Positions 1 to 12,188 are shown, counted from the first letter of the stretch. The stretch: 64,000 bases of DNA from Thereva unica (GCA_949987705.1 OX465286.1:8409445-8473444); one strand, 5' to 3'. The notes: generated from the sequence alone by a model not told the origin. Translations and numbers: made by a program.

Positions 1-738
1 CCCAACTCGGCAATCTCCTCCAGAAAACTCCTATGGACGGTAACTAGCTGTTCTGTGGTCAGGAGATTCTTCGGATATACACATTGCAAGAACGTCGATT
101 CTGACACTTTCACAGGGGTTTCAGTCAGATTCTCAAACCGTATGCCCGGAGGCTTTACCCTTTCGCCAAGTTATTGTGGTCTGGAGGAGATCCAGAGGAT
201 CTAACTATCTTCTTATCAAGTAAAAGGGCATTCTTCTCTTCCTCGAGAGCGACGCAGAGCCCAGCAGCTTCTACACGGTAGTACCCAGATTCCCGAACTC
301 GTCGTCTGAAAGCGGTCGCTTTTTTCGGTCACCTCTCTGATGGAGCAAAAGGTGCCCGTACTTCCGTACTTCTAAGGAGATCTTCTTCCAAATAAGGAGT
401 GATCTAAGCGCACTCCACCGTGGTTCGCGGACTCAGTCTGCCCTCCTTAAAGAGGTATCCCGAAAATTTCCCTTCATTGGAGCCATATTCGGCACCCTAC
501 TCCATGGGTTCAGAAATATCCAACTGGCCTTGCAGGTCGTCCTGTTAGAGGATATGAAAGCCCAAGAAGTGTCTGGAACTTTCAGAGGTGCTAAGGTTTT
601 TTGAAAAAAGGTGCCATCAAAATTTTATTTTTTGCTCGAAATTGTTTTTCGCATTCATTTTGGCGCCCCTTGCCACCTGACTAGAGCCTAGAGCGACCGC
701 TCCATTCGCTCTACCCTAGGGCCGGCGCTGACTGTGAG
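1..738. mobile_element. hAT-type DNA transposon, right part (left end outside window)
   Basis: The sequence is homologous to 49100-50172: the same string of phrases occurs in the same order. It ends at 716-730 with CTAGGGCCGGCGCTG, the inverted form of the left terminus CAGCGCCGGCCCTAG of the intact copy at 48479. The last 8 bases (731-738, actgtgag) would be the right target duplication, but the partner lies left of the window. No transposase reading frame is visible, so this is a non-autonomous family member. Superfamily is inferred from the related copy's 8-bp duplication and CAG..CTG ends. Confidence 0.7.
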
Positions 739-1804
739 GCCTAGAAAGAGACACAGTGATTAGAAAGACGAATTTTGTCGAGGAACCCCCCCCCCGTTCC
801 TACGCCACTGATCATATATATTTGTTACTAGCTACTAAGAAATTGTTGTTTTTTTATATTATTATTACTCAACAATTTATCTGATCTATATCTCTCTCCC
901 AATTCAGCCCAATTCAATTGTTTTACCTGCCCACTAACTTTAAGGTAAAATCAAAATTCCGATAAGAGAGTTTTTGTGTAAATAATGAAATCATCATCCT
1001 GTTGTGTATTTTGATTAGTTAAAAAAAAAATTCCAATCGTTATTTTTGTCGTTTTTCGATTGTTGGTTTTTCTGTGTCACACTTTAATGAAACACTTAAA
1101 CACCCCCCCCCCCCAAGTATCTTAAAAAATTTATATAGAACAAGGGGTATGCGACGGCGCAGTGTGGTTAAATCAATTTTTGGGCTCTCTATGTTTGAAA
1201 GAATTTAGATTAGATGTTGCTGATAATAAATAAAAAGCTTAGATATTAAGTAAAACAAAAAAATGGAATTTGATAATACTAAAACGGGGTAAAGAGCACG
1301 ACGATACTTTAGACCTTCAGATTTCTGGAACGCAACAAGCCTATATAGTATTTTATACTGTAACTCAGATACTAATGGCGCCAGAAGTATAATCTTAATT
1401 TAATCTAATCAAATTTATTTTTATTCTCAAAATCACGATTAATCTGTTATTTCATACCAAAAAAAAGCTTAAAAGATCTTCAGATACTTTACGGCTTGTC
1501 AATTTAGAGATAAACAACGATAGGATTACAATTTTTGGAAAAATACATATAATAATGTGGTTCTTCAAGGCAAACCTTAGCTCTAGTAGTCTGTTGTATA
1601 TAATTATATTATATAATACAGCAGAACAACCCTAAAAAAGTACGTGCAAATTGGAACATATTTTCAATTCAATTGGAACATTGTTTCATTTCAATTGGAA
1701 CATTGTTTCATTTCAACTTGTACAATTCCAGTTGGGAAGAATGTGTCATTCAAATAACCCGACGACATTGCAAGAACCACAAGAGGAGCCTGCTGTGTTT
1801 CAGA
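739..1804. other. No gene seen; AT-rich spacer with short repeats
   Basis: No coding evidence on either strand. It holds poly-C runs near 786 and 1104, a possible second hAT-type end (reverse complement begins CAGTGGCGTAGGAACG, ending at about 811), and two tandem copies of a 22-bp unit (CAATTGGAACATTGTTTCAT..) at 1670-1713. Confidence 0.5.
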
Positions 1805-3480
1805 CCATTATCTAGTCAATTTTCTTTTCTTCTTCTCTGATTCATCGGGACATCCACGCAACGAATTCGCTGCCATCGGTGCCGCTATGTATCGAACTCC
1901 ATTCACGACTCGTTTCCATTCTTGACGATTTCTCATGCGACATCTCGAGCCTCGATAACTGATAATCGTTGGTTCTTTAAGTCGCCCTCGATATTCTTTA
2001 GCCAGGATGTCTTCGGTTCCGATCGCTCCGATTCTCCAGTCTGCCGGACGGTCTAGCCAGAGAAGTTTACGTTCATCCATTCGGCAAACATGTCCAAACC
2101 ACCGTAGTTGACGTTTTTGTATTTCTTCTTCGATCAGTGTCTGTTGATTGCATCTTTGTTTAACTGCCTCGTTTCGAAGGCGATCGCGGAGTGAGACACC
2201 GAGAATCTACCTCAAGCATCGCATTTGGAAGATCACGTGCTTGTTGACGTCCGGCTTGAACAGTGTCCACGTTTCCGATCCATAAATAAAAGATCAACGT
2301 TCGGTAAATGCGTACTTTCGTTTTGATGGCAATATTTGTTCGTTTCCATATGCGCCATATGAGCGAGGCAAATGTTCCCGTAGCCTGACCGATGCCAATG
2401 ATCCCAAATATTTGACCATCGCAACCAGTTCGATTTGGGTTCCATCGAGGTGAACACTGGCCCTCGATTCTTTCCTTTGAGAGCGCTTTGGTATTTTCCG
2501 CATTGATTTTTAACCCGTATGCCTAGGCAATGCGGCAAATGTCGTATAACATGTCCGTTGTTTCTGCATCCGTGTTGACGAAGACGACGCTATTATCGAC
2601 GAACATCAAACCCGTTACCAAGTTGTTGTCGTAGTATCAAACTCCGCTCCGTTCATCGAATGCTTCACGCATAATCGCTGAAGAGATGTGGCGAAGCGAC
2701 GTCTCCTTGTCGGACACCTGTTTGAATCAAGAATTCCTCTGATAAGTCGCTTCGAATACGAACGCTGCTGGTTGAGCCATCATATGACGCTTGGAGTAGT
2801 TGGACGATTTTCAATGGCACGTGTTCGGTTTCCAAGGCTGTTCCAATCGATGCAATCGAAAGCGAATTTGAAATCGGTGAAAACGACGACAGTTCGTTTG
2901 CGGCAACGATTTTTTTCTGCCATTAGCTGACGGAGAGCGAATATTTGATCAATCATCATTGCGCTCCTTTAATCCCTCATGGGACATGGATATTTGATCA
3001 ATGCATCCTCGATATGGTCTAAATACCACTTGTTCTTTCCGGCTCGTTTGCTCTCGATGTTTCTGTAGCCTCGATTGTATCATTTTCGTACATATTTTGC
3101 CACGATCGAAAGGAGGCTAATACCGCGATAATTTGTTGCCTTTTTTCAAAATTGGCACAACGATCGATTTCTTCCACGCCGACGGGACACGATCCGAATG
3201 CCTTGAGCATCGATCGGAATCTTGCTTTGATCAAAACGTAGTCTAACATCGCCGAGTTGTTGCCGGATGGATTTCGCCAGGTCAGTTGATGTTTGAGTAG
3301 ATGGCGGAAGATGCTGTTGTCAACGATCAAATTGTTTAACAGGAGACATAAGCCGTTGTCGTTAATAACTCCGTGTCCGAATTTGCCTATGGTCCCTTCC
3401 CCGCCGATTCGACCTGCATTAAAGTCCCCCGCGAGTATGACTAATTCGGTTCGAGGTATCGTATGCGGGGTCTGTTAAAG
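1805..3480 (-). mobile_element. Degenerate RTE-like non-LTR retrotransposon (endonuclease tail plus RT)
   Basis: On the minus strand, 3470-3190 encodes the C-terminal half of an apurinic-type endonuclease: GDFNA, then NDNG..LL, then TWRNPSG and DYVLIKA. It runs directly into an RT segment with a VVPI..KKG and RGISLL-like signature split over frames (3190-3020). Further RT remnants follow, then a 3' part at 2540-1808 resembling the usual C-terminus (ERKLLWLDRPADWRIG). Endonuclease and RT are abutted, so an internal deletion is likely, and several frameshifts and stops make it non-functional. Exact clade is uncertain. Confidence 0.7.
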
Positions 3481-3499
3481 CTGATCATAAAATTTGTTG

Positions 3500-4970
3500 T
3501 ATCCGTAAGTCCTCCGGACTTAACTTATCGTCGAAGCCAGAGGAGGATGATAATTATCGACATGCAACAAGACTATTGAACTAGGAACAACAATCATGTT
3601 GTCTGAGTCAAAACAGAATACAAGATCTAACCGCCTTCTTAAAATATTATTCACATCGCTCATTTGGTTCAAACCGCAAGCGAATAAGGAATTCAGAAAG
3701 TCGGATTCCCTATCATTAAGGTTGTTTTCAGGAAGGTAGTTAACGTCGTCATCGCAAGATACCCACTGTACATTAGGTAAATTAAAATCCCCTCTAAAGT
3801 AGAAGCTCGTACTTAGAGTCCATCATATCCTGGATATGATTAGTACAAGAGATTAAGACATCATAGAGGTTTTGACCTCTGTCGTCAAGAATACTGAACA
3901 TATCTGGTGTAATATAACAGCAAATCACAAAAAGGTTATTGTGGACAAGGAAGATTTTAAGAGCAAGAATCTCCATGCCCAAAGAGTTGAAGAAACTAGG
4001 AAGAGTTAATAAGCAACAATTGAGAAGGTTACTACAGGCAAGTAGTACACCACCTCGAGCATCCGAGTCAATATATCTATCCATCCGAAAAACTTAGAAG
4101 GAGGAATCAAAAAGTTCGTCATTAAGGATCCCACTATGTAACCATGTGTCAGTGAATGCGATTATATCGAAATCACTGAACGAAGTTGACAGAAACACCA
4201 AGGCGGCGCCTATCATAGGTGCAAATGGTGCACTTGCACCGGGCGCAATTCCAGAAATTAAGATTTAAAGAAAAATGAAAACTTGGGAAAAAATTGAAAA
4301 AGTGTTTCCGTGCTTTCATCTTCATATATTAAAGGAACTGTACAGACAGACTATCTGTGCCATTTCTATTGTCTTTCGCAATTCGCTGGCCAATCCAATT
4401 CCATTTGTTCGTCTGATTTCGTCGTATATCCTTTCTTGGCCGGTTCTTGATTTGCAATATTCATACTTATTGTACTATTATGGATCCCTAATTCGGCGAG
4501 AAACACCTGGATCGCTTCTGTTGTGAAGTTATTGAAAGCATGTCCAAGAAGGCTATTAAGGTGGACTGTTTTTTTTTTCTAGGTTCTACAGTATGAACTA
4601 ATACATGCAGTGTAGTAATTACCTATTATCCCTTGAAATATGACGGCAAAGCGATTGGAGTATATAATACTATAGATTTTCTAAGTACAGAATTGTGCTA
4701 GAAACAGTTAAGGAAGTGCAGCTAACACCGAAAAACATCCTAGAACAGTAAACAGTTGAAGTTGAAACGCAAGCAAACTCAGCACAAAAGCAGGATCGCA
4801 AAGCAAATCCTGATTGAATAAAGGAAGGGACGTCGTTTTCATATGTGTGCAATTTGTGCATTTGCACCGGGCGCAATTGGACGCCGGCCCTGAGAAACCC
4901 ATCATGGATTTTGGATCTGATACCCTTCATATATCCATCTTGACATTTTTTATAATTAATTAATCACTGC
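3500..4970 (-). mobile_element. CR1/Jockey-like LINE endonuclease segment, inverted orientation
   Basis: Minus-strand reading starts near 4950 (IRSKIHDGFL), continues after the hAT insert as TSFSDFDIIAFTDTWL, then DRYIDSDARGGVLLA, and ends with RGDFNLPNVQW and a DNYHPPL-like motif near 3550. These are the landmarks of the LINE apurinic endonuclease. The hAT element at 4199-4892 splits it; dropping the insert plus one 8-bp duplication joins DGFL to STSF in frame. At least one in-frame stop is present. It abuts, in inverted orientation, the plus-strand RT segment that starts about 4973, which suggests both come from one 5'-inverted insertion. Confidence 0.7.
4199..4892. mobile_element. hAT-type non-autonomous transposon inserted in LINE endonuclease
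   Basis: The ends are CAAGGCGGCGCC on the left and GGACGCCGGCCCTG on the right, imperfect inverted repeats with a shared subterminal GCACTTGCACCGGGCGCAAT-like motif on both sides. Flanks are agaaacac (4191-4198) and agaaaccc (4893-4900), an 8-bp duplication with one mismatch, as expected for hAT. No transposase is recognisable inside. The insertion interrupts the endonuclease codons between DGFL and STSF of the surrounding LINE. Confidence 0.75.
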
Positions 4971-4972
4971 CA

Positions 4973-7030
4973 AATCAAAGAAACAAATTGTACCGCACGA
5001 GAAGAAGACAAACGGATGTTAACGATGCATTAAGATCCGAATACTCCAGACTAGCATCGGAATTCACTTTTAGGTCACGTGAGGCCTATACTGCATACAT
5101 AAACAAAGTCGGAGAAATTACCTTAAAGGACCCTAAAAAATTCTTTAACACAAAGCGAAAGACCTCAGGGTATCCAGCAACAATGACGAATGGGAGAGCT
5201 TCCTCCTCGTGCCCCCAAGATATATGTAACATGTTTGCTGTGAGATTTAGTGAAGTCTTCGCTCCCAAATCTAACACAACGCACACTGACCCCACTTGTA
5301 CTGAATCGTCAACAATCATTAACAATCTATCTCTGTCAGGTGACGAAATATGAGCAGGTTTAAACAATCTTGATATTAATAAAGGTCACGGCCCCGACAA
5401 TCTGCCTGCAAGCTTCCTGCAGCGCTGTTCAAATGAATTAGTATTTCCTCTTCGTCTTATTTTTAACAAATCGCTATCGTTGGGAAGTTTTCCTAAATTG
5501 TGGAAGAAATCCTTCTTAACACCAATCCATAAATCATGCGACAAGAAATTAGTGGATAATTATAGGGGCATTGCCATCCTATCCGCAATTCCTAAACTCT
5601 TCGAAAAGCTTGTGCACGACAAAATTGCACCACTTATAGATCCTAACATTAACGAGCAACAACACGGTTTCAGAAAGAGGCGTTCGACCACTTCAAATCT
5701 TATGATTCCTATTTCTGAACTTTTATGTGGTATGGAGAACGGCCATCAAATTGATGCTGTCTACACGGACTTTAGCAAGGCCTTTGATCGTGTGGACTAC
5801 CATATTTTGATTACTAAGTTATTCAAATTTGGAATTACCGGCCGTGCCCTGGAATGGATAAAATCATATCTTAGCGGCAGAACTCAGGTCGTCAGATTTC
5901 AAGGATTCTTATCCCAAGAAATCGAAGCTACTTCCAGTGTCCCCCAGGGAAGTCATCTTGGTCCGCTCTTGTTTAACATCTATATCTCCGATCTGTCTCA
6001 CAATTAAAAAATATACCACATCTCTTTTATGCAGACGACCTGAAAATATATAGCGTTATAAGGTCCGACACCGATGTATCATTCCTTCAGACGAAACTTA
6101 ATGCATTGCAGGACTGGTGTAACACCAATAAGTTGCAACTTAACACTAGCAAATGCCATGCAATAACCTTCTCCCGGAAAAAAAGCGTACAACTGCAGCA
6201 ATACTATCTTGACAACAAGTTATTAAACCATGTTGATCAAATCGTAGACCTAGGCGTTGTCTTAGACAATAAGTTAAACTTTAACCTACACTACGATAAT
6301 ATTACTGCCAGAGCTAATAAACTCCTTGGTTTTATAAAAAGAAGGGCTAAAGAATTTGATAACATCTGGGTCACAAAAACTTTTTTTTGCTCACTGGTTC
6401 GCCCAATCCTGGAATACGCATGCCCTGTCTGGGATCCCATATTTCACGCCAGTAGCAACAGAATTGAATCCATTCAAAAGCAATTTCTCCTGTTCGCACT
6501 AAGAAATTTACATAACCCGGCTGATTATCAAAGCCTTCCACATTACACATACAGGCTCCAAGTTCTGGATCTTTTACCGCTGTCATGCAGGAGGAAAATG
6601 CTTATCTCATGCCTTACCTTGGACATTCTAAACGGTGACCTCAAGGTGAAGTTCTTATCGGACAGGGTCATATTCAATGAGGAAGTTCGACGCACAAGGC
6701 ATACGAGACTGCTTAAGGAATACTTTCATCGCACTGAGTACGCAAGGAACGAGCCCATTAATAGATGTTGCATGGTCTTCAATGATCATAATCAATGCTT
6801 TACCCATCCCACTAACAAATTGTCCCATAAAAGAAAGTTAATACTAATTATGAAACCCCAAACTCCCGTTATATCTGTTTAAGCACATAAAATTAGTATA
6901 GTAGATATAGCCTACATATAGCCTAGCCCAATTATACCTTTACCTGACTTAGCATCTAATGTGATAATTAATTTAAGCTATTGTTAAAAAGTTGTTTTGC
7001 CTTGTTTGGCAAAATAAATAAATAAATATT
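4973..7030 (+). mobile_element. CR1/Jockey-like LINE, reverse transcriptase half with 3' end
   Basis: The plus strand encodes the endonuclease-RT linker (RNKLYRTRRRQ.., DPKKFFNTKRKTSG) and then a nearly complete RT: DNYRGIAILS (about 5555), GFRKRRSTTSNL (5665), YTDFSKAFDRVDY (5760), SSVPQGSHLGPLLFNIYISD (5935) and the catalytic LFYADDLK at about 6027, then the thumb and C-terminus to 6882. Three lesions are visible: a TGA near 5351, a TAA near 6005 and a frame change into the YADD segment. A 3' UTR follows and ends in an AAATA-type repeat at about 7009-7030, the likely 3' tail. RNase H is absent. It is a relatively young but dead copy. Confidence 0.85.
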
Positions 7031-7597
7031 TTCTGTTGTACTTAGTTTAAGTGTACCATTGTACATGTGCGCAGTGCACCATTAGGCGCAGCTGTTTTAG
7101 CAGTATTTCGTTTATAAAAAAAAAAATACGTTCAACTTCAAATCTTGTAATCTTAAATGCATTTCCTTATTACGGAACTTGATTACGACACCCTCTACTA
7201 ATTTGATAGCTTCACTTCTTTCCAGACTTCCTTACTTACTTATATAACTTATACAAAAGAGCCGCAATGTTTAAATCAACTTAACAGCTTTCATTCAGCT
7301 GGTTATGTTATCGATAACAGCAGTTTTTTTTTTATCGTTAATAATATATACTAGAAAAATTTCTTAAACAAAATATTTAACTAACATATTATCATAAAAA
7401 TTCTTTCCAGATTGCATCAAGTGCCAATACTCTATGCCTCTCTCTATTTTAATCAAATGTTTATCAGCAAGACCAAAAGTGCCCTTAAAAAAATAGGAGT
7501 TAACAACAGATTTTTATCAATAAAAATATATTATATTTAATATATTTATTTACAACTACAACAAAAAAAAGTTAATAATAATAATAATAATAATAAA
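7031..7597 (+). other. Upstream region of Eps8 coding exon 1
   Basis: AT-rich sequence with no coding signal. It ends in an A-rich leader with a TAA/ATA triplet run at 7571-7595 just before the start codon. It may hold the 5' UTR, but no TATA box, initiator or non-coding exon junction can be named with confidence. Confidence 0.4.
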
Positions 7598-7867
7598 ATG
7601 GCATATCATTCAAATGGTGGATATTCTGGAGATGAGAGGGAGTCACGCAGTGGCGACGATCGACCAGATAGCGACTTAAGTGATAAACCAATTTATCTAC
7701 TAGAACATTTAGCAACATTTACAGTTAATAAAGAGACTGGCATAGTTTATCCAGCTGATGGTATGAGACGACTATTACAATTAGAAAAAACAACTGGTAT
7801 ATGGTCACAGAAAATGCAATTATGCTTGGATAATCAATGGGTGCTAATAATGGACTATGAAACTGGA
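7598..7867 (+). CDS. Eps8: Eps8 exon 1: start codon and first part of PTB domain
   Basis: The ATG at 7598 follows an A-rich leader and is the first methionine of the frame. About 30 acidic/serine-rich residues (DERESRSGDDRPDSDLSD) precede YLLEHLATFTV, the first strand of the Eps8 PTB domain, followed by the DGMRRLLQLEKTTGIWSQKM core. The exon ends after ETG with donor GTATGT at 7868, phase 0. PTB domains of this family bind NPxY-type tails. An upstream non-coding exon could exist. Confidence 0.85.
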
Positions 7868-7939
7868 GTATGTTATTCAATTAATTTGCACTAATCAATT
7901 ATAACTATACTAATTATTTTTTTTTTATTGTTGTTACAG

Positions 7940-8083
7940 AATATAATTGAACGATTCCCGGCTTCGCTTATACAAGAACCAACAGCTTTTACAAGTAGCG
8001 ATCCTATGGAAATGTATAATAACATATTAGTATTTATTGTAGCTGGAGGATCAGGATCACGTTCAGAAATGCATATTTTTCAA
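7940..8083 (+). CDS. Eps8: Eps8 exon 2: middle of PTB domain
   Basis: Acceptor TTGTTACAG ends at 7939 and donor GTAAGA begins at 8084; phase is 0 on both sides, 48 codons. It encodes ERFPASLIQEPTAFTSSD and MYNNILVFIVAGG, ending in HIFQ, the strand that continues into exon 3 as CQSISAVHLVEDL. The 72-bp intron before it is of ordinary insect size. Confidence 0.85.
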
Positions 8084-8498
8084 GTAAGAGATACCTTGCC
8101 CTTGGGTCGTATGCAAAAAAAAAAAATTAGATCAATCTCAGAGATTGAGATGTGGACCTTTTACTCTATTTGTGAGATCGAGCAAATACTCTGATCTCAA
8201 TCAAATTTTCGAATGCAAAAAGCTGAGAATCTGCTCATGAGAATATTCTCAACTAACTGAGATCATTGCAAAAGCTTAACAAAAGTTACCTATGTCAAGG
8301 CAACTAAAGAAAGTATAAAAATGAGTATTTTTTATTATGTGGAATTTAAAAAGTATCAAAAATTTGTTGCAGAAATCAAAACTGCCTTTCATAAAATTAA
8401 AGCAATAAAGCAAATAATTATTAATTTTAAAGATAAATTTAAACACGATAGATATCTTAGCCAACACGAAAAATAGACTGAAAAAGAAAAGTGATGTA

Positions 8499-8690
8499 CA
8501 GTCAGTGTCAAAAGTTAGTATACAAACAGAAAATTACAAATCTTTGTCTACGTATATACAGGAAGTCCTGTTACAGCTTGTAAACGGTTAATGTGGTAGA
8601 TAGTACATAAAAAATGATCAACAAAAATCACAAAAAGGATGGGTTTATCTTTGCCTGTTTTCGAGATAGGGCGTTTTTAATTTTGTTGTT
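8499..8690. mobile_element. Possible Tc1/mariner terminus fragment
   Basis: CAGTCAGTGTCAAAAGTTAG at 8499, preceded by TA, has the look of a Tc1/mariner terminal inverted repeat. No partner end or transposase is visible before the LINE begins at about 8712, so it is either a truncated element or a small relic. Confidence 0.35.
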
Positions 8691-8711
8691 GGGGAAAAAA
8701 GTGTAGGTTAA

Positions 8712-10445
8712 TCTTCTTCTTCGATGGCTCTACAGCCCAATTCGAGCCTTGGCCTCCATCAGCTTCTTCCTCCAGACGTGACAGTGATCTTGCAAGGCAG
8801 TTTATATCGTCGGCATATCCTGCCAACTGTTTGGATTTGTTACGCAGGGTTGCGTTCGCATCAATGTTAATCTTGCGAATTACTCCTCTAGAGATTAAAT
8901 AGCATGGGTGCCAGCCCATCGCCCTGCTTTAAGCCTTGCTTGACTGGGAAGGACTCCATCAATTCTCCTTGTATTCTGACTGAACATCTTGTATTTTCCA
9001 TTGTCATTTTTGTTAATTTTATTATCTTTAAGGGGATGTTTAGGTCCAGCATTGTTGCATACATTTGCTCCCTGTCGATGCTGTCGTATGCTTGTTTAAA
9101 GTCGATGAAAAGTTGATACACGTCAATGTTGTATTCCCAGCATTTTCGGAGGATTTGCCTTATTGTAAAAAGTTGATCCATTGTTGACCCATTTCTTCTG
9201 AATCCACCTTGGTATTCCCTTATTGCAGCTTCTGCGTAAGGTTCCAGTCTGGCCTTAATTATATTGGTCATTATTTTATATACTGTGCTTAAAAGAGATA
9301 TGCCTCTATAGGTTCCACAGTTGAATCTGTCCCCTTTCTTGTGTATTGGGCAGATAATGCTTTGATTCTTCGGGCATTTTTCCATTCCTCCATATGCAGC
9401 ATAATAATTCGCGTATAGCTGCTGAGAGTGATTCGCCTCCTTGTTTGATCAACTCTGCTGGGATGTTATCAATTCTTGGAGATTTGTTGTTTCTTAACGA
9501 TCGTATGGCACTTTGTACTTCTTCCAGAGTGGGTAAATTTGTTTCTCTGGTGTCATCGTTATGTTGTAGACGGGGTTCTGGTACATGTGTGATGCTCTCG
9601 TTTGCGTTCAGCAGCTCGCTAAAAAATTCCTTCCATCTTTTCTTTACATCTTCGCTGCCTGTGACTATAGTGCCTTCTTTTGTTCTACATATACCGGAGG
9701 AGGGTTTTAAGCCTTTCTTGAAGAAGTTTACTTGCATGTATGCATTCGCATTCCTCGTCGTACCAGTCACTGGCTCTGGCTGTGCGTTTGTATCCTACAG
9801 TTTCCTTCGTGACATCTGTCAGTACCGTCTTCAATCTTATCCATTTTCCCTCGACTGTATCTTCATTATTTATATTTGGACCTATCCTTTCTGCTAGATT
9901 TTCCTGATATCTCTCCAACACGGGCTGTTCTTGGAGGCGATCGATGTCGAATTTCTTTTGTTTGCTGTTTCTTCTTTCTTGAGTCGACAGCCGACATCTG
10001 ATTCTAGCTTTTACTAGAAAGTGGTCCGATTCACAATTTGCACCCCTACAGGTTCTTACTTGCAGGATACTGGAAGCTGCCCTTCTGTCTATGAGAATAT
10101 GGTCTATTTGATTGCAGTATCTTTCGCTGGGGGATTGCCATGTGTATTTGTGAATGTCCTTTCTTGGGAAATATGTACAGCTGACGATCATATTTTTACT
10201 CATTGCGAAATCGATAACACGTTGTCCGTTATCGTTTGATGTTTCGTGGAGACTTTCCTTCCCAATGGTCGGTCTGTGCCAGTTCTCTCTTCCAATTTTG
10301 GCGTTGAGGTCTCCTATCACCAACTTGATGTCATTGCAAGGGGCTGCGCGCTCAAGCTTATAATAGAAAGTGTCCTTTGTCGTGTCCGCTTTCTCCTCCG
10401 TCTCCGCATGTACGTTTATGGACATTTTAGTTGCTCTGTATTCAT
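8712..10445 (-). mobile_element. RTE-like LINE with endonuclease and RT, internally deleted
   Basis: Minus strand from about 10440: endonuclease C-terminal half (KLVIGDLNAKIG, SNDNGQRVIDFA, YTWQSPSERYCNQIDHILID, RTCRGANCESDHFLVKARI) to about 9900. Then comes the linker (KKRWKEFFSELLN) and RT motifs: NNKSPRIDNIPAELIK, YRGISLLSTVYKI, GGFRRNGSTMDQLF, FIDFKQAYDSIDR, VKQGLKQGDGLAPMLFNL and GYADDI at about 8805-8820. Immediately after YADD the frame jumps to the last residues of the protein, so about 1 kb of thumb and C-terminus is deleted. The 3' end is the GAAGAAGAAG-type tail at 8712-8720. The same family ends at 50826. Confidence 0.85.
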
Positions 10446-10850
10446 TGAATTTATATCGTTATAAAAATCACAAATATTTGACTTTCTGCATTTATACACA
10501 CGTGTATTTTGCCGATATTTGCATAAATGCTGCCATTTTAAACTTAAAAAATGTAACTGAGCAATAGAAAATGCATGTTTCATTTTTTATAAGCAATATC
10601 TCAAAAATTTGAGTTCAGTCTCTATTTTTGCATACAATTTGAAGCAATTTTTCGTAAAAAGCTTTCAGAATGAGACATTTCTCATAGTATGAAATATAAC
10701 TCAAATCTAATGATTTTTTTTAGCATACGAAATGAAGTAAATGCTCAGAAATATGAGATAAAACTCACTTCTCATTTTTTTTTGCATACAACCCCTTCTT
10801 ATTTCTCCTCCTTATAACTACTAACAATTTTTTTTTTTTTATTTATATAG

Positions 10851-12188
10851 TGCCAAAGTATATCAGCAGTTCATTTAGTTGAAGATTTAAAGCAATTAAG
10901 AAATGGTAAAATAGTTACACAGCATCGTGAAGCAATACCGCCGCCACCAATGAAAATGTCCAGTAGTAATATGCGTGATCAATATGTTTTAGGTGGTGGC
11001 GTAAGTGGTGGTGGCGGGGGCGGTGGTGCTGGATATCATCATGAAACTGATTCAGAATTGGGCGGCATTAATGATGAGACAAGCTCAACATCATCTGATA
11101 AATATGAGCGTGATGTAACCGTATTAAATCATTGCTTTGATGATATTGAGAAATTTATAGCAAGATTACAGCATGCAGCTGCAGCATCAAGAGAATTAGA
11201 ACGACGAAGGCGAAATCGAAAATCAAAAAAGAAAGATCCTGGCGAAGGTTTATTAACATTACGTACACGGCCGCCACATGAAAAGGAATTCATTGATATA
11301 TTTGCCAAATTTAAGCTATCATTCAATTTGTTAGCGAAATTAAAGGCACACATTCATGATCCAAATGCGCCCGAATTGGTGCATTTCCTTTTTACACCAT
11401 TGGCACTAATTGTTGAGGCAGCTAATGATACATATTTTGAGTCACATCTACCAGGACGAGTTATAAATCCTTTATTAACAAGAGAAGCTGTTAATTTACT
11501 AATTAATTGTGTCACAAGTAAAGAAACTGAATTATGGAGATCGTTGGGCGATGCATGGACAATACCGCGAGATCAATGGAAAGGGCATGCTGGATCATAT
11601 CATCCAGTATTTTTTGATGGATGGTCACCAGATTATCCGGTTGTAGATGAGCTGGAGCATCCGACAACACCAACAAATACCAAAAGGCGCATCGATACAC
11701 ATCATAATTTTGGTAGCGGAGGCAATGCTGGTGCTGTAGGCAGCAGTGGTGTCGGAGATTATGATTTTGATGGACCAGCAACACCAAATGAAAGTTTAAA
11801 ATATAGCCATCATCATTCAACAACTGTTGAACGCGGTAGCGGCGGCGGTGAGCGTACTGGCGAGAATAGCACCGCCGGACCTGGGGCAGTTGGTGGCTTT
11901 AGAGATTTTAGTGCACGCAGCGATATATCAATTGATTCAATTGAAAGGAATGGCGGACAAAATATTACTAATAATGGTCCGGGACCAAGTGTCATAGCAG
12001 CAAATGCAAATAATTCTAGTATACAAGGATTAGCTGTATTACCAAATAGCAGCCCACAACAGGATCAAAATATTGAGGCATGGCTAGATGAATTGCAAGC
12101 TCGGGGGGCCAAAGTTGTACAGGTTACCTATCCAAGAACTGCTAATAACGATAAGGAATTAACTGTTGTTAGGGGTGAATATCTCGAG
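10851..12188 (+). CDS. Eps8: Eps8 exon 3: end of PTB, central helical domain, start of SH3
   Basis: Acceptor TTTATATAG ends at 10850; donor GTTTGT begins at 12189; phase 0 at both ends, 446 codons. The first codons complete the PTB (CQSISAVHLVEDLKQLRNGK). After a Gly-rich stretch comes the hallmark Eps8 central domain: DVTVLNHCFDDIEKFIARLQ, KKKDPGEGLLTLRTRPP, FKLSFNLLAKLKAHI, LVHFLFTPLALIVEA and LWRSLGDAWTIPRDQW. A long low-complexity linker rich in G, S, N and H follows. The exon ends inside the SH3 domain (VVQVTYPRTANNDKELTVVR). Reading past the donor hits a stop after six codons, which supports the junction. An internal ATG at 10950 is not the gene start. Confidence 0.9.

Larger units (their letters stand above)
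8104..10794. mobile_element. TIR transposon filling Eps8 intron 2, with nested LINE
   Basis: Left terminus GGGTCGTATGCAAAAAAAAA at 8104 and right terminus (reverse complement GGGTTGTATGCAAAAAAAAA) ending at 10794 are inverted repeats differing at one base. Both are flanked by ctt (8101-8103 and 10795-10797), a 3-bp duplication compatible with PIF/Harbinger. Subterminal regions share GAGAT/CTCAAT-rich motifs (8120-8290 and 10590-10790). The interior is occupied by a Tc1-like terminus at 8499 and the RTE-like LINE at 8712-10445. The A-run in the TIR makes the boundary call less than certain. Confidence 0.5.
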
